Below are positions 1 through 8,995 of a stretch of 64,000 bases of DNA, piece after piece. Position 1 is the first letter of the stretch, and each line of letters starts with the position of its first letter. The stretch is taken from positions 26,365 through 90,364 of the IMG/VR virus record IMGVR_UViG_3300042502_002027; one strand, 5' to 3'. A model generated the notes under the pieces. That model was given only the letters and a program-made list of their open reading frames with translations. It had not been told where the DNA came from and did no database searches. The position numbers and the translations under genes were made by a program. Origin of the DNA: a virus.

Positions 1-2
1 TG

Positions 3-347
3 ATGATTACCCTATTTTACCTAATATCTATTTTATTTGCTTTTAACGAAGTTTATTATGTTTTTAATAAAACTAGATTAGATATTAGTATCAAGTCTTT
101 AGATGTTAAGTCTTTTAGTAGATTTGATATCTTACATTATGTCTTCAGACTAATGTTTTGGATTTGGTTGATTATTGGTATTTGGTCATCTCAATCAAGT
201 TTGTTTATATTTTTAACATTTTTACACTTACTTAGATTTCCATTCTATCATATAAGTAGAAAACTTTACATTATATGGGATAATATTTTACCAAGTATCT
301 CTATAATATTTATTTTAATTATACTTATTTATAAAATTAAAGGTTAA
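3..347 (+). CDS. Small multi-pass membrane protein, function unknown
   Basis: I do not recognise this 114-residue protein. It is strongly hydrophobic, with likely membrane segments near residues 1-17, 48-65, 66-80 and 93-112, separated by short basic stretches. The ATG lies at the window edge, so a longer upstream start cannot be excluded. Its 3' end overlaps the convergent nuclease gene by 11 nt. Inner-membrane location is inferred from hydrophobicity only. Confidence 0.6.
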   Translation: MITLFYLISILFAFNEVYYVFNKTRLDISIKSLDVKSFSRFDILHYVFRLMFWIWLIIGIWSSQSSLFIFLTFLHLLRFPFYHISRKLYIIWDNILPSISIIFILIILIYKIKG

Positions 348-864
348 ATTTCTTTAGATGTTGTTCTGTTATGATAATAAATTCATAACCTTTCATATTA
401 CACCAATTAATCATAGTTTCCCATTTGTTCTTATTCTTGTAAGCCATTTTAAGGTCATACTCGAAGTTTTTTAACTTCTTCATTCCATTCTCAGGAACGA
501 CCAGGTTGCCTTCATTTAAGTCTTGAACCATCTTATACTCTTTGAATGGTTTAACCTCTACAACGACTTGTTTAAGTACTCCTTCAGAGTTTCTCATCTC
601 ATAATAGAAGTCTGGATAATAACAATGTTCTTTTACTTTAGTGTCACCATTATCAAAGTGTGTCATTTGGTATGGTACTCTCATACACTCAGCACCCCAT
701 TTAGTAATAGTTTTATTATTATCTAACCAAGTCATTATCTTCTTTTCCCAAGAACTTCTATAATATACACCACCTTGTGTATTCAATTTAATTACTTTGT
801 CTTTATACTTTGGTATATAGTTGCCTTGATTGTAGTTAGCATTATTTGGTTTTGAATTTAACAT
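337..864 (-). CDS. T4 gp4-like head-completion nuclease
   Basis: This 175-residue protein has the layout of the T4 gp4 head-completion family, which carries a PD-(D/E)XK/TnsA-like nuclease fold and acts on packaged heads before tail joining. Visible motifs are VYYRSSWEKK near residue 34 (the conserved YRSSWE with its acidic residue), YYPDFYYE near residue 83, and VVVEVKP near residue 100, which fit the E...D...ExK nuclease core. The N-terminal NQGNYIPKYKDKV stretch is also typical. It starts divergently from the next gene across a TATATA-rich spacer. The family assignment is from motif memory. Confidence 0.75.
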   Translation of the reverse strand: MLNSKPNNANYNQGNYIPKYKDKVIKLNTQGGVYYRSSWEKKIMTWLDNNKTITKWGAECMRVPYQMTHFDNGDTKVKEHCYYPDFYYEMRNSEGVLKQVVVEVKPFKEYKMVQDLNEGNLVVPENGMKKLKNFEYDLKMAYKNKNKWETMINWCNMKGYEFIIITEQHLKKFNL

Positions 865-908
865 ACCTTGGATTAGTTTATTTTATATATAAAAGAAAAC
901 AGATTTCC

Positions 909-1604
909 ATGGGAGAATTAGTAGATAGAATAGGATTAAGAATGTTAGTTGATGGTGATGGATTGGCTGATAACTTCAAAAACAATTCACTTTATTTTTA
1001 TGAAAAATATCAAAAATCTGATAAAAGTGTAAAGTCTATTAGTGTTAGTGATATATTACCTGGTAATTTTTATCATTTTCATTATTTAGATGATTCCAAT
1101 TGGATGAAGTGGTCTCCGATTTTTGTTACTAACTATAAAAAGATAAGCAATCAAATAATTATATTTGGTGTGAATTTTAACTTTATACCATTAGAAGTCA
1201 GAGCTTTTTTATTTGATAATTTTATGAAGGAAGAAGATTTTGAAAAAGATCAGCCATTAGCGGTTAGTTATGAGGGTATGTATGCTGAGTTAATTAAATA
1301 TGGATTTGAATATGCTTTAGTCGAATATAATGCTTTACAAATTAAAATGGTACATAGAATAGAAATGAATTCTGTTCCAAGATTTTTAATTGCTGGTCAT
1401 CCTAAAAATAAATACGATCCAGGTAAATTATTTAGTATATGGCAAGCTAAGTTAAAGGATAAAGATAAAAGAAATCAAGAGATTATGAATTCAACAATAG
1501 ATGACTTCTATGACACTAGAGGTGAGATTAATGAAAAGTATGTTTTGTTAAAAGACCATATTAAAAGAATTCAGACCAATTTGCGAAAATATGGTAATAG
1601 ATAA
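909..1604 (+). CDS. Hypothetical phage protein with an LPGNFYHFHY motif
   Basis: I chose the ATG at 909 (MGELVDRIGLRML). The upstream TTG-initiated extension would run through the divergent promoter sequence at about 877-893. The 231-residue product has a central DILPGNFYHFHYLDD...WSPIFVTNYKKISNQIIIFGVNFNFIPLE region, recalling a small beta-rich phage family with 'GxxYxFxYD...P' motifs. Its precise role is unknown to me. It lies between the gp4-like nuclease and the portal, so a head or neck role is plausible by position. The C-terminus is charged and helical. Confidence 0.6.
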   Translation: MGELVDRIGLRMLVDGDGLADNFKNNSLYFYEKYQKSDKSVKSISVSDILPGNFYHFHYLDDSNWMKWSPIFVTNYKKISNQIIIFGVNFNFIPLEVRAFLFDNFMKEEDFEKDQPLAVSYEGMYAELIKYGFEYALVEYNALQIKMVHRIEMNSVPRFLIAGHPKNKYDPGKLFSIWQAKLKDKDKRNQEIMNSTIDDFYDTRGEINEKYVLLKDHIKRIQTNLRKYGNR

Positions 1605-1614
1605 TAATATATAC
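1605..1614 (+). promoter_or_regulatory. Phage-type promoter motif TAATATATAC
   Basis: TAATATATACTC lies 22 nt upstream of the ATG at 1637. The same motif precedes about twenty genes in this window, which makes it a candidate phage (probably late) promoter element. Confidence 0.5.
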
Positions 1615-1636
1615 TCTATAAAAATTACAATTTTAA

Positions 1637-2113
1637 ATGAGACATTTAAGAAAATTTGAAGAACTTGATTATTCTACATATATGAGTGCTGCTGATAAAA
1701 TGGCTGGATATGGTCAAGTTAAGAAAGCAGAAGAAGTTAAATCACATGCTAAAAGCATGGCTATGATGCTTATCAAAAATATGGAGTTTGATATTTTAGT
1801 TGGTAATGTTAAAGAATTTCCAATGGCAAAATTTCATAGTGCTAGAATATTTAAATCAGGAACAGCTTGGACTCTTCAAGTTATGTTCGAATCTAATGGT
1901 GGTTATACACATAGTGTGATGTCCAAGGCTACACCTGAAGGTGAAATTAGTTGGCAAGAAGGTAATAAATTTATGAATAGAAAATCTACAATTAAGTTTA
2001 ATCAACTTATTGAACAACTTTGTCTTTTTCAACCAGATTTTGTTGGATACTTAAAAGAGTATAGCTTAAATTCTGGTGATCTTAAATTAATACAAAGAAC
2101 TTATTATTTATAA
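1637..2113 (+). CDS. Hypothetical protein with capsid-targeting-like N-terminus
   Basis: This 158-residue protein has no recognised family. It starts MRHLRKFEELDYSTY, one of the recurrent M-[KR]-x-L-[KR]-x-F-x-x-[FL] N-termini of this window that resemble the T4 capsid-targeting sequence (MKTYQEFIAEA). The rest is mixed alpha/beta, with no membrane segment. It lies just upstream of the portal gene and ends before a clear terminator. An internal-head role is inferred, not shown. Confidence 0.65.
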   Translation: MRHLRKFEELDYSTYMSAADKMAGYGQVKKAEEVKSHAKSMAMMLIKNMEFDILVGNVKEFPMAKFHSARIFKSGTAWTLQVMFESNGGYTHSVMSKATPEGEISWQEGNKFMNRKSTIKFNQLIEQLCLFQPDFVGYLKEYSLNSGDLKLIQRTYYL

Positions 2114-2120
2114 TCTATAA

Positions 2121-2146
2121 AAAACCTACTGACACCAGTGGGTTTT
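2121..2146 (+). terminator. Intrinsic terminator
   Basis: An 11-bp hairpin, AAAACCTACTG / CAGTGGGTTTT with loop ACAC, is followed by T-rich sequence after the gene ending at 2113. Confidence 0.75.
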
Positions 2147-2171
2147 ACTCTTTTTGGAGGGACTTTGGATT

Positions 2172-2183
2172 TTTAATATATAA
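2172..2183 (+). promoter_or_regulatory. Phage-type promoter motif before the portal gene
   Basis: TTTAATATATAA lies 20 nt upstream of the portal ATG at 2203, directly after a terminator. Confidence 0.5.
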
Positions 2184-2202
2184 ACGAAATACTTATTAAT
2201 AA

Positions 2203-3915
2203 ATGGCATCATATAATCAATTTAACGCAGGTTCAGGTCAAACAAATTTCGCCTACACCAACAGTGCTGTTGAGAATAAAGGACTTTTTAATAGAATTTT
2301 AAGAGGTTTATCATCTTATGGTATGAACTATGATGATATGATTGTTAGAAACCAAGTTGGTATTGGTATTAACGAAGATCCATATGCGGCTAGAGGTAAC
2401 TCAATGTATGACTTCTTCTCTCAAAGAGCCGTAGCTTCTGTCTTAAATAGAAAATCAATTCCTTACTTAGATAAAGCTTATGGTGATAAAAGAAGAATTT
2501 TAAGAGAATATTCAATTAAAGATGAAATTAGAGACTTTATTAGTTCATTAGCTGATGAAAGTATTGTTTATAATGATGAAAGAGATTTCTGTTCTCCTAA
2601 GCCTTTATCAAATGATTATTCACAAGAGATTAAAGATAAGTATCAAGAATATTTTGAAAAGATTTATAATAAGTTTGGATTCTCTGATAGTATTACTGCC
2701 TGGAATATGATGAAAGACTTTTTAATTGATGGTTATTTAGCATTAGAAATTATCTATGATGATAAGAAAAAGAATATTATTGGTTTTAACAGATTAAGAC
2801 CAGATACTTTAGTTCCAGCATTTGAGCCATCTATTGGTCACTTATGGATTCAGTTTCCTGAAGATCCTCAATTGAGAAGAATCTTCTTAGATTCTCAGTT
2901 AGTTTATATTTCTTATTCATCTCAAAATGATTATTCAGAAACATCTTATGTAGAAGGTTTAATTAAACCATATAACCAATTAAAGATTCTTGAGCAAACA
3001 AGAGTAATGTTTAACATTATTAATGCTACAGTTTATCAAAAGTTTACTATTCCTATTAAAGGTTTATCAAGACAAAGAGCTGAAGAACAAATTGGTCAAT
3101 TAATCAATGATTATTCAGAAGAAGTTGAATGGGATGATTCATTAGGTACATTAACTATCAATGGGGCTAAACACTTACCTTATAATAAACAAATTTGGTT
3201 CCCTGAAGGAGATGCTGGTACACCAGCTATGGAATTAGTTTCACCTGAAGGACATAACTTAAATGAGTCGGATATGTTGACTTGGTTCTACAATGCCCTA
3301 AAAAGAGCTTCTAAGATTCCTTTCCAACGTTTTGATAAAGAAAATGGTGGTGGTAACTTAATCAATGACTCGGCTGATATGACGAGAGATGAGATTAAAT
3401 TTTACAACTTTATTAATAGATTAAGAGCTAACTTCAAAGAACTTATTGTTAAGCCTTTGAAACTACAAATGTTAATTGAGTTTCCTGAGTTGAAAGAAGA
3501 TGAGATTCTTATGAATCAAATTGATATTAACTTTAACTCAAATCAAGTATTTGAAGAATGGAAGAAATTAAATAACTTGGCTAAGAAAGCAGAAATATTT
3601 GGTACTTTAGTTGGAATTATGAATGGTGAAAAACCTTACTTCCACGTTGAGTATTTAATTGATAATGTATTTAAATTGACACCAGAAGAAAAAGCTGAAA
3701 ATCAAAAATACTGGGCTAAAGATGCTCTCGGTGTTGCTGGTGGTGGTGCGGCCGCTGGTGCTGAAGGTGGTGCTCCTGCTGAAGGTGCTCCTGCTGAAGG
3801 TGGTGAGGCTCCAGCTGAGGGTGGTGAAGCCGCTCCTGAGGCACAAGCCGCTCCTGAGGCACAAGCCGCTCCTGAAACTCCTCCTGCTGAAGGTGGTGGT
3901 GAATTTGAATTCTAA
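2203..3915 (+). CDS. Portal vertex protein (T4 gp20-like)
   Basis: This 570-residue protein has the size and order of T4-like portals. The portal forms the dodecameric DNA channel at the unique head vertex and nucleates prohead assembly. The middle region, including LRPDTLVPAFEPS, the stretch around residues 285-300 and IPFQRFDKENGG followed by an acidic helical segment, fits the gp20 pattern of clip, wing and stem. Its place just before the prohead protease and major capsid genes also fits. The last ~60 residues are an unusual Ala/Glu/Pro/Gly low-complexity tail built from APAEGG and APEAQ units. Confidence 0.85.
   Translation: MASYNQFNAGSGQTNFAYTNSAVENKGLFNRILRGLSSYGMNYDDMIVRNQVGIGINEDPYAARGNSMYDFFSQRAVASVLNRKSIPYLDKAYGDKRRILREYSIKDEIRDFISSLADESIVYNDERDFCSPKPLSNDYSQEIKDKYQEYFEKIYNKFGFSDSITAWNMMKDFLIDGYLALEIIYDDKKKNIIGFNRLRPDTLVPAFEPSIGHLWIQFPEDPQLRRIFLDSQLVYISYSSQNDYSETSYVEGLIKPYNQLKILEQTRVMFNIINATVYQKFTIPIKGLSRQRAEEQIGQLINDYSEEVEWDDSLGTLTINGAKHLPYNKQIWFPEGDAGTPAMELVSPEGHNLNESDMLTWFYNALKRASKIPFQRFDKENGGGNLINDSADMTRDEIKFYNFINRLRANFKELIVKPLKLQMLIEFPELKEDEILMNQIDINFNSNQVFEEWKKLNNLAKKAEIFGTLVGIMNGEKPYFHVEYLIDNVFKLTPEEKAENQKYWAKDALGVAGGGAAAGAEGGAPAEGAPAEGGEAPAEGGEAAPEAQAAPEAQAAPETPPAEGGGEFEF
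3745..3900 (+). repeat. Low-complexity Ala/Glu/Pro/Gly coding repeat in portal C-terminus
   Basis: Short GC-richer units encode repeated APAEGG, PEAQAA and EGG motifs at the portal C-terminus. This is a local composition break in a very AT-rich genome. Two tandem copies of CCTGAGGCACAAGCCGCT are visible near 3835-3870. Confidence 0.8.
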
Positions 3916-3933
3916 AACTTATATAAAAAAAGA

Positions 3934-3960
3934 AAACCTCTCAAATTTGAGAGGTTTTTT
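3934..3960. terminator. Bidirectional intrinsic terminator
   Basis: The hairpin AAACCTCTCAA / TTGAGAGGTTT has A- and T-runs on both sides. It lies between the convergent portal (+) and hypothetical (-) genes and can serve both. Confidence 0.85.
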
Positions 3961-4409
3961 TATGCTGTCATTTTCGGATAAATAAAGTAGAAGGATTTAA
4001 CTTGATTATCTACTATGTTTTGTTTGAGTTCTAGTTCAACTTCTGATTCAATTAAGTCTCTAATAATTTTTCCCCATTCAGTGGTCATTGTTTTAATTGT
4101 TACTTCTAATTCTAAAACATTGTTACCTTTAAGTATGAATTTCATAAACTTTATTGCTGATGATGCTTTTTTAAGAACATCGTAGTCATAAGCATCATCA
4201 ACTATAACATTTACATACATAACACCGTGAGCGTGACCAGATATATCTAAAGTAAACTCAATTTTTTTATCTTCTAAAACAGAGTTTAATTTAATCTCTC
4301 TTTTATATTCAGACCAATTATTAAAATTAGATAATAATTTCTCGTATTGTTCCAAGGTATTATTATCTAATTCAATATTAAAAGACTTTGTTACACTCCA
4401 CCCTTCCAT
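3960..4409 (-). CDS. Hypothetical protein downstream of RNase R
   Basis: I do not recognise this 149-residue soluble protein (start MEGWSVTKSFNIEL). It looks alpha/beta, with a HAHGVMYVNVIVDDAYDYD segment. Its start codon immediately follows the RNase R stop codon (adjacent at 4409/4410), so the two are almost certainly co-transcribed. No RNA-binding motif is obvious. Confidence 0.6.
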   Translation of the reverse strand: MEGWSVTKSFNIELDNNTLEQYEKLLSNFNNWSEYKREIKLNSVLEDKKIEFTLDISGHAHGVMYVNVIVDDAYDYDVLKKASSAIKFMKFILKGNNVLELEVTIKTMTTEWGKIIRDLIESEVELELKQNIVDNQVKSFYFIYPKMTA

Positions 4410-6290
4410 TTACAATATTGTAAAATCTATCTGTTTTCTTTCTAAGTCTACTGATTTAACTACAACTTTAAGAGAATCTCCTAATCTGATTTTTTCACCA
4501 TTTTCGCTTGTTATTGTATAGTTAGCTGTATCAGCTGACCATTTTCCTTCAAGTGATTGGTATCTAACCATTCCTTCACATTTACTTTCAATCAATTCAA
4601 CATACATGCCCCAATCAGTTACACCTGAAACGATACCATCAAATACTTTACCAATCTTATCTAAGAGATATTCAGCTTGTTTGTATTTAATTGAATCTCT
4701 TTGAGCTTTAGCAGCTACTAATTCTCTAGCAGAACACCATTTAGCTTGTTCTTCAATCTTACCAGGATTACCTTGAGTTTTCTTATCTAAGAAATCAAGT
4801 AATATTCTGTGTGTGATTAAATCTGGATATCTACGAATCGGTGAAGTAAAGTGAGAGTAGTGAGTAAATCCTAAACCATAGTGACCAATGTTCTTAATTG
4901 TGTAAGTTGCTTTAGACATACATCTAGTTACTAAAGTTTCAATCATATTTTCTTCAGGAGTATCTTTAATTTCTTTTAATAAAGAATTAAGTGATTTTTT
5001 AATTTCAGTTGAATCATCATATATCTCTATATCATATCCAAAAGTTTTACAAACACCAACTAAAGCATTCAACTTCTCCATATTTGGAGTATCGTGAACT
5101 CTATAAACGTTTGCCCAACTAGCTTCTGATAAAGTTTTAGCAACTGACTTGTTAGCCAATAACATAAATTCTTCAATTAACTTGTTAGATTCTTTTTGTT
5201 CTTTGAAATAAACACCAATTGGTTTCTTATTATCTTCGGCTAATTTGAATTTAACTTCAATGCCTCCCATTTCAATAGAACCTTCTTTGATTCTTTTCTT
5301 TCTAATCTTTCTAGCTAAAGTATCAAGTAATCTAATTTCGGTTGAATAATCACCTTCACTACCTTCAATTATTTCTTGGGCATCTTCATAAGCAAATCTT
5401 CTATCAGAGTGAATAACGGTTTTACCTTGCCAAGTATTTAAGATGTTACCATCACCATCTAAAGTAAAGATAACAGAAAAAGCTAATCTATCTTCATGTG
5501 GTTTAAGTGAACATATACCATTACTTAAACGTTCTGGTAGCATTGGAACACATCTATCAACTAAATATACTGATGTGGCTCTTTTGAAAGCCTCATCGTC
5601 TAATTTAGTTCCTGGTTTAACATAGTGACCTACGTCAGCAATGTGAACTCCTATTTCAATTTTATTATCATTAATTATATTAACTGATAAAGCATCATCA
5701 AAATCTTTAGCATCAACTGGGTCAATAGTTAAAGTAGTAACACCTCTCATATCTTTACGAGAAGAAATTTCCTTTTCAGTAATAACTTCAGGTACTAACA
5801 TTGATTCGTTAATAACTTCTTGAGGAAATTCAACAGGTAGTCCATATTCGAACATAATTGAATTCATCTCAGCATTGTTATCACCGGAATCTCCTAAAAC
5901 TTTAATTATTTTTCCTTGTGGTGATTTTGTATCTTCCCACTTTATTAACTCGATTACAACTTTTTGGTCGTGTTCGGCTTTTAATCCACCTTTAATATAA
6001 AAGTCTACTGGAATTTTATTACTATCAGGAACTACGAATATAGTTTTCTTCCCAATTTGTACTTTTCCAACAAACTCTGTTTTAAATCTTGAAATAACTT
6101 CAATAACTTTTCCTTCTAACTTTTTTTCAGCTTTGAATATCTGAACTTTTACTTTATCTAAATGTAATGAGTTAGTCGTGTTTTTCTTGTAAATGAAGAT
6201 TTCTTTATCTTCTACTAATAAGGACGCGTTACCACTTGTTGAGAATTCAATCTGTCCTTCGTAAACATCCCCTTCTTTTAATTCTATCAT
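4410..6290 (-). CDS. rnr: RNase R-like 3'-5' exoribonuclease (RNB family)
   Basis: This 626-residue RNase II/R-family enzyme degrades RNA processively from the 3' end. An N-terminal cold-shock/OB region (about 1-130) is followed by the RNB catalytic domain, with the signature IDPVDAKDFDDA at about residues 189-200 supplying the metal-binding aspartates. Next come HIADVGHYV and PMLPERLSNGICSL, then a C-terminal S1 domain (about 550-626, DGIVSGVTDWGMYVEL). It is somewhat shorter than E. coli RNase R. In bacteria RNase R works with tmRNA-SmpB on non-stop mRNA, and this phage also carries a tmRNA. Phage-borne RNase R is unusual. It overlaps a small operon on the minus strand. Confidence 0.92.
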   Translation of the reverse strand: MIELKEGDVYEGQIEFSTSGNASLLVEDKEIFIYKKNTTNSLHLDKVKVQIFKAEKKLEGKVIEVISRFKTEFVGKVQIGKKTIFVVPDSNKIPVDFYIKGGLKAEHDQKVVIELIKWEDTKSPQGKIIKVLGDSGDNNAEMNSIMFEYGLPVEFPQEVINESMLVPEVITEKEISSRKDMRGVTTLTIDPVDAKDFDDALSVNIINDNKIEIGVHIADVGHYVKPGTKLDDEAFKRATSVYLVDRCVPMLPERLSNGICSLKPHEDRLAFSVIFTLDGDGNILNTWQGKTVIHSDRRFAYEDAQEIIEGSEGDYSTEIRLLDTLARKIRKKRIKEGSIEMGGIEVKFKLAEDNKKPIGVYFKEQKESNKLIEEFMLLANKSVAKTLSEASWANVYRVHDTPNMEKLNALVGVCKTFGYDIEIYDDSTEIKKSLNSLLKEIKDTPEENMIETLVTRCMSKATYTIKNIGHYGLGFTHYSHFTSPIRRYPDLITHRILLDFLDKKTQGNPGKIEEQAKWCSARELVAAKAQRDSIKYKQAEYLLDKIGKVFDGIVSGVTDWGMYVELIESKCEGMVRYQSLEGKWSADTANYTITSENGEKIRLGDSLKVVVKSVDLERKQIDFTIL

Positions 6291-6303
6291 ATAGGTATTC
6301 TAT

Positions 6304-6699
6304 TTAAGAAACCTCATTTTGTTTATCTCTTTTTGATATATTATCTACACCATACTTCTCTATAAGCGTATTTTTCATTTTACTAAGAACTTTTTTATTC
6401 TGTATTGGATAGTCAACTCCAAAGTTTTTTCTTAATGTTTCTTTTCTTTTTGATTCAGAACATTTTCTACAATAATATTCTCCAAAGTTGTTATCATATT
6501 TAACATAGTTTTTGAATATTACTTCTTTTTCGATTCCACAACCGTCACACTTACATTTTATTTTATAATGTGATCCTTTTGACATTAATTCAATTGGTAT
6601 TTTAATAATCTCTCCAATTGCTACATCATATCCTAAATCATCATAGTACTGATAATTCGACTCATTAATTTTTATCTCTATCTCTCTTGTAAGGATCAT
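6304..6699 (-). CDS. Zinc-ribbon protein, likely truncated homing-endonuclease-type gene
   Basis: This 131-residue protein contains CKCDGCG...YYCRKCSESKRKETL, a four-cysteine zinc-ribbon, followed by two FGVDYPIQN / YGVDNISK repeats. Those repeats are typical of the DNA-binding part of phage HNH/GIY-type mobile endonucleases. It ends at QNEVS without any nuclease domain, so it is probably a remnant or a stand-alone DNA-binding piece. It lies 13 nt upstream of the RNase R start. The assignment rests on recalled family patterns. Confidence 0.55.
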   Translation of the reverse strand: MILTREIEIKINESNYQYYDDLGYDVAIGEIIKIPIELMSKGSHYKIKCKCDGCGIEKEVIFKNYVKYDNNFGEYYCRKCSESKRKETLRKNFGVDYPIQNKKVLSKMKNTLIEKYGVDNISKRDKQNEVS

Positions 6700-6790
6700 A
6701 AAAAACCGCTCAATTTCTTTTATTTATTAAAAATCACTTCTCTCCTCCATGGTTTTATACATGTTAAACCCAGCCTGAAACCTATCACTA

Positions 6791-6842
6791 CTATAAAAAA
6801 TCCACGTTGAAAAAAAGACGGTTTCTTACTGATTATATATAC
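6791..6842 (+). promoter_or_regulatory. Extended conserved promoter element (copy 1) before prohead protease
   Basis: CTATAAAAAATCCAC, then TTGAAA, then TTATATATAC about 25-30 nt later. The same composite element occurs at 8996-9047 (capsid gene) and 52074-52125 (Ro60-associated RNA). Confidence 0.6.
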
Positions 6843-6870
6843 TCTATATTTTAAAAAATAATAAACTTAA

Positions 6871-8994
6871 ATGAAACCAGTATTAATTATAGAAAATTCA
6901 CAAAACTCTCTTATTAGAGAGAACAATGGTTCAACTAAGAAGGATTACATTCTAGGTGGTACGTTCACAGAGTTCGGTGTTAAAAACCGTAATGAAAGAA
7001 TTTATACTGCTGATAAATTTCTTCCAGCTTTAAATGAATTAAATGAAAGAATGAGCAGTTTAGGCGTTGTTTACGGTGAGTTTGATCACCCAGATGTTTT
7101 TGACACATCTCTTTCAAGAGCATCACACATTATCACAAAAGCTAATTATGTAAAAGAATCAAATTTAGTTAATGGTGAAATTAGATTACTAAACACTTAT
7201 TGGGGTAAAGAAGCAAAGGCATTAGTTGATGACGGATGTCCTGTTTTCGTTTCTTCAAGAGCCGCTGGTATCACTGAATCAGATGGTACTGTTTCATTGA
7301 AAAAATTATTTACATATGATATCGTTGCTGATCCAGGTTTTGCTTCTGCTAAAATGTCGGTTAAGAATATCAACGAATCATTAGGATATAATGAAAACTC
7401 TAACTTTAGGATATATGAAATGTCCGATGAGTCCAAAATAAATCAACTATTTGATATGAACAAAAATGAATTTGTTACAAAGCAACAATTAACTGAATAT
7501 TCTCAGTATTTAGTTAAAGAACTAGCTTCTACAAAGAAAGAAGTTAAAGGTGCTCTTACTAAAGGTAATTTATCTCCAAAGAAAATGGAGCAACTTTTAG
7601 AGTACTATGAAGAGTTAAATTCTACTAATTCTCAAGTTGTTAAATATTTAGATTATTTGGCTGAAAAAGTTCAAATTATGGTTAATGAAAACAAGTCGTT
7701 AAAGGAAACTACTGACAAACTTATTAAACATAATGACTATTTAGCTGAAAATTTAGAAAAAGCTGTTAACTACTCTGAATACTTAGCTGAAAACTTAGAC
7801 AAAAATATTGAGTATTCTGAATACTTAGCTGAAAATCTTGATAAGAACATTTCTTATTCAGAATATATCGCTGAAAATCTTGATAAGAACATTTCTTATT
7901 CTGAATACTTAGCTGAAAACTTAGACAAAAATATTGAGTACTCTGAGTACTTAGCTGAAAATCTTGATAAGAATATTGCTTATTCAGAATATATCGCTGA
8001 AAACTTAGACAAAAATATTTCTTACGCAGAATATATTGCTGAGCACGTTGATAATTCAATTGCTTATTCTGAATACTTAGCTGAACACGTTGAAGGTAAC
8101 ATCGCTTACTCTGAATACATTGCTGAACATTTAGATGATAATATTGCTTACTCTGAATACATTGCTGAAAATCTTGATAAATCAATTAACTACCAAGGTT
8201 TAATCGTTGAAAAATTAAATTCAAGAAAATTAAATGAATCAATGAGTGAAGAAGAAGAAGCTTTCCCATCATTACAAGCGGCAGGTTTTGAAAATACTCA
8301 AGAAGATGAGAATGAAGAAGAAGAAAATGAAGAAGAAGCATACAATGGTATTGCTTCAGCTCATGAAGAAGAAGCATATAATAAAGAAGAAGAAGATGAA
8401 GACTGTGGTCCATCTGCTACTGAAGAAGAAAATAATGATGAAGAAGCTCATGATTACAAAGTAACTGGTAACAGTGATTCTGAATTATCTGAGTCAATCA
8501 ACAAATTAATAGAAGAAGCTAAAAAACGTAAAGTTTCTGAATCAACTGACTTGAATTTCTTAAAATTCTTAAACAAGTCACAAGTAGATAGTTACTACGC
8601 TTTGTCTGATGAAGACCAAGAGGCTGTTAAATTTCACATAAACGAAAGAAATTACTTCACATCTAAAGATGTGTTAAGCCTAATCGCAGAAGCGCTATCA
8701 TCAAAGAATGAATCTCTTGAAGAAAGAGTAATCAGATTAATGCCTGAAAACACTAAGGCTATCTGGAGTCAAATGAATGAATCTGCTAAAAAATCTATCT
8801 TATCACAAGCTAGACTTTACCCAGCTGAAGTTTTAATGACTGAATCACAAGTTGAGCATTTCTGGTTAACTAGAAAGCTTAAAACAAACGAGTCTGTAAC
8901 TAAAAAGTTAGTAGCTCATGAAAGTTTAATACAAGAAGATAAACTTTCTGATAATGACGTTACTGCGATTATGGAAAGATTCAAAAACATTTAA
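6871..8994 (+). CDS. Prohead protease (T4 gp21-like) fused to a repeat-rich scaffold
   Basis: This 707-residue protein. The first ~165 residues match the T4 gp21/S80 prohead protease: GEFDHP gives the catalytic histidine (about residue 73), VFVSSRA the serine (about 128-129), and FTYDIVADPGF follows. This protease matures capsid and internal proteins inside the prohead. The remaining ~540 residues are not protease. They hold helical sequence, about eleven near-perfect 14-residue repeats (consensus YSEYLAENLDKNI-x, about residues 290-440), an acidic Glu-rich linker and a helical C-terminus. I infer a built-in core scaffold, the job of separate gp21 and gp22 in T4. It lies directly upstream of the capsid gene. 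Confidence 0.85.
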   Translation: MKPVLIIENSQNSLIRENNGSTKKDYILGGTFTEFGVKNRNERIYTADKFLPALNELNERMSSLGVVYGEFDHPDVFDTSLSRASHIITKANYVKESNLVNGEIRLLNTYWGKEAKALVDDGCPVFVSSRAAGITESDGTVSLKKLFTYDIVADPGFASAKMSVKNINESLGYNENSNFRIYEMSDESKINQLFDMNKNEFVTKQQLTEYSQYLVKELASTKKEVKGALTKGNLSPKKMEQLLEYYEELNSTNSQVVKYLDYLAEKVQIMVNENKSLKETTDKLIKHNDYLAENLEKAVNYSEYLAENLDKNIEYSEYLAENLDKNISYSEYIAENLDKNISYSEYLAENLDKNIEYSEYLAENLDKNIAYSEYIAENLDKNISYAEYIAEHVDNSIAYSEYLAEHVEGNIAYSEYIAEHLDDNIAYSEYIAENLDKSINYQGLIVEKLNSRKLNESMSEEEEAFPSLQAAGFENTQEDENEEEENEEEAYNGIASAHEEEAYNKEEEDEDCGPSATEEENNDEEAHDYKVTGNSDSELSESINKLIEEAKKRKVSESTDLNFLKFLNKSQVDSYYALSDEDQEAVKFHINERNYFTSKDVLSLIAEALSSKNESLEERVIRLMPENTKAIWSQMNESAKKSILSQARLYPAEVLMTESQVEHFWLTRKLKTNESVTKKLVAHESLIQEDKLSDNDVTAIMERFKNI
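7735..8190 (+). repeat. Tandem 42-nt coding repeats (14-residue scaffold repeats)
   Basis: About eleven 42-nt units, each encoding YSEY[LI]AENLDKNI-x or a close variant. The period of two heptads suggests a long coiled coil. Later copies diverge (AEHVDNSI, AEHVEGNI, AEHLDDNI). Confidence 0.9.
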
Positions 8995-8995
8995 T

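Noticed and set aside
7735-8190. CRISPR-like array of 42-nt repeats
   Set aside because: Repeats are contiguous without spacers, in frame, and encode coiled-coil units inside the scaffold protein.
8186-8464. Small frames opposite or within the acidic stretch of the scaffold gene
   Set aside because: They arise from GAA/GAT repeats read in other frames and encode only Lys-rich or His/Leu-rich low complexity.
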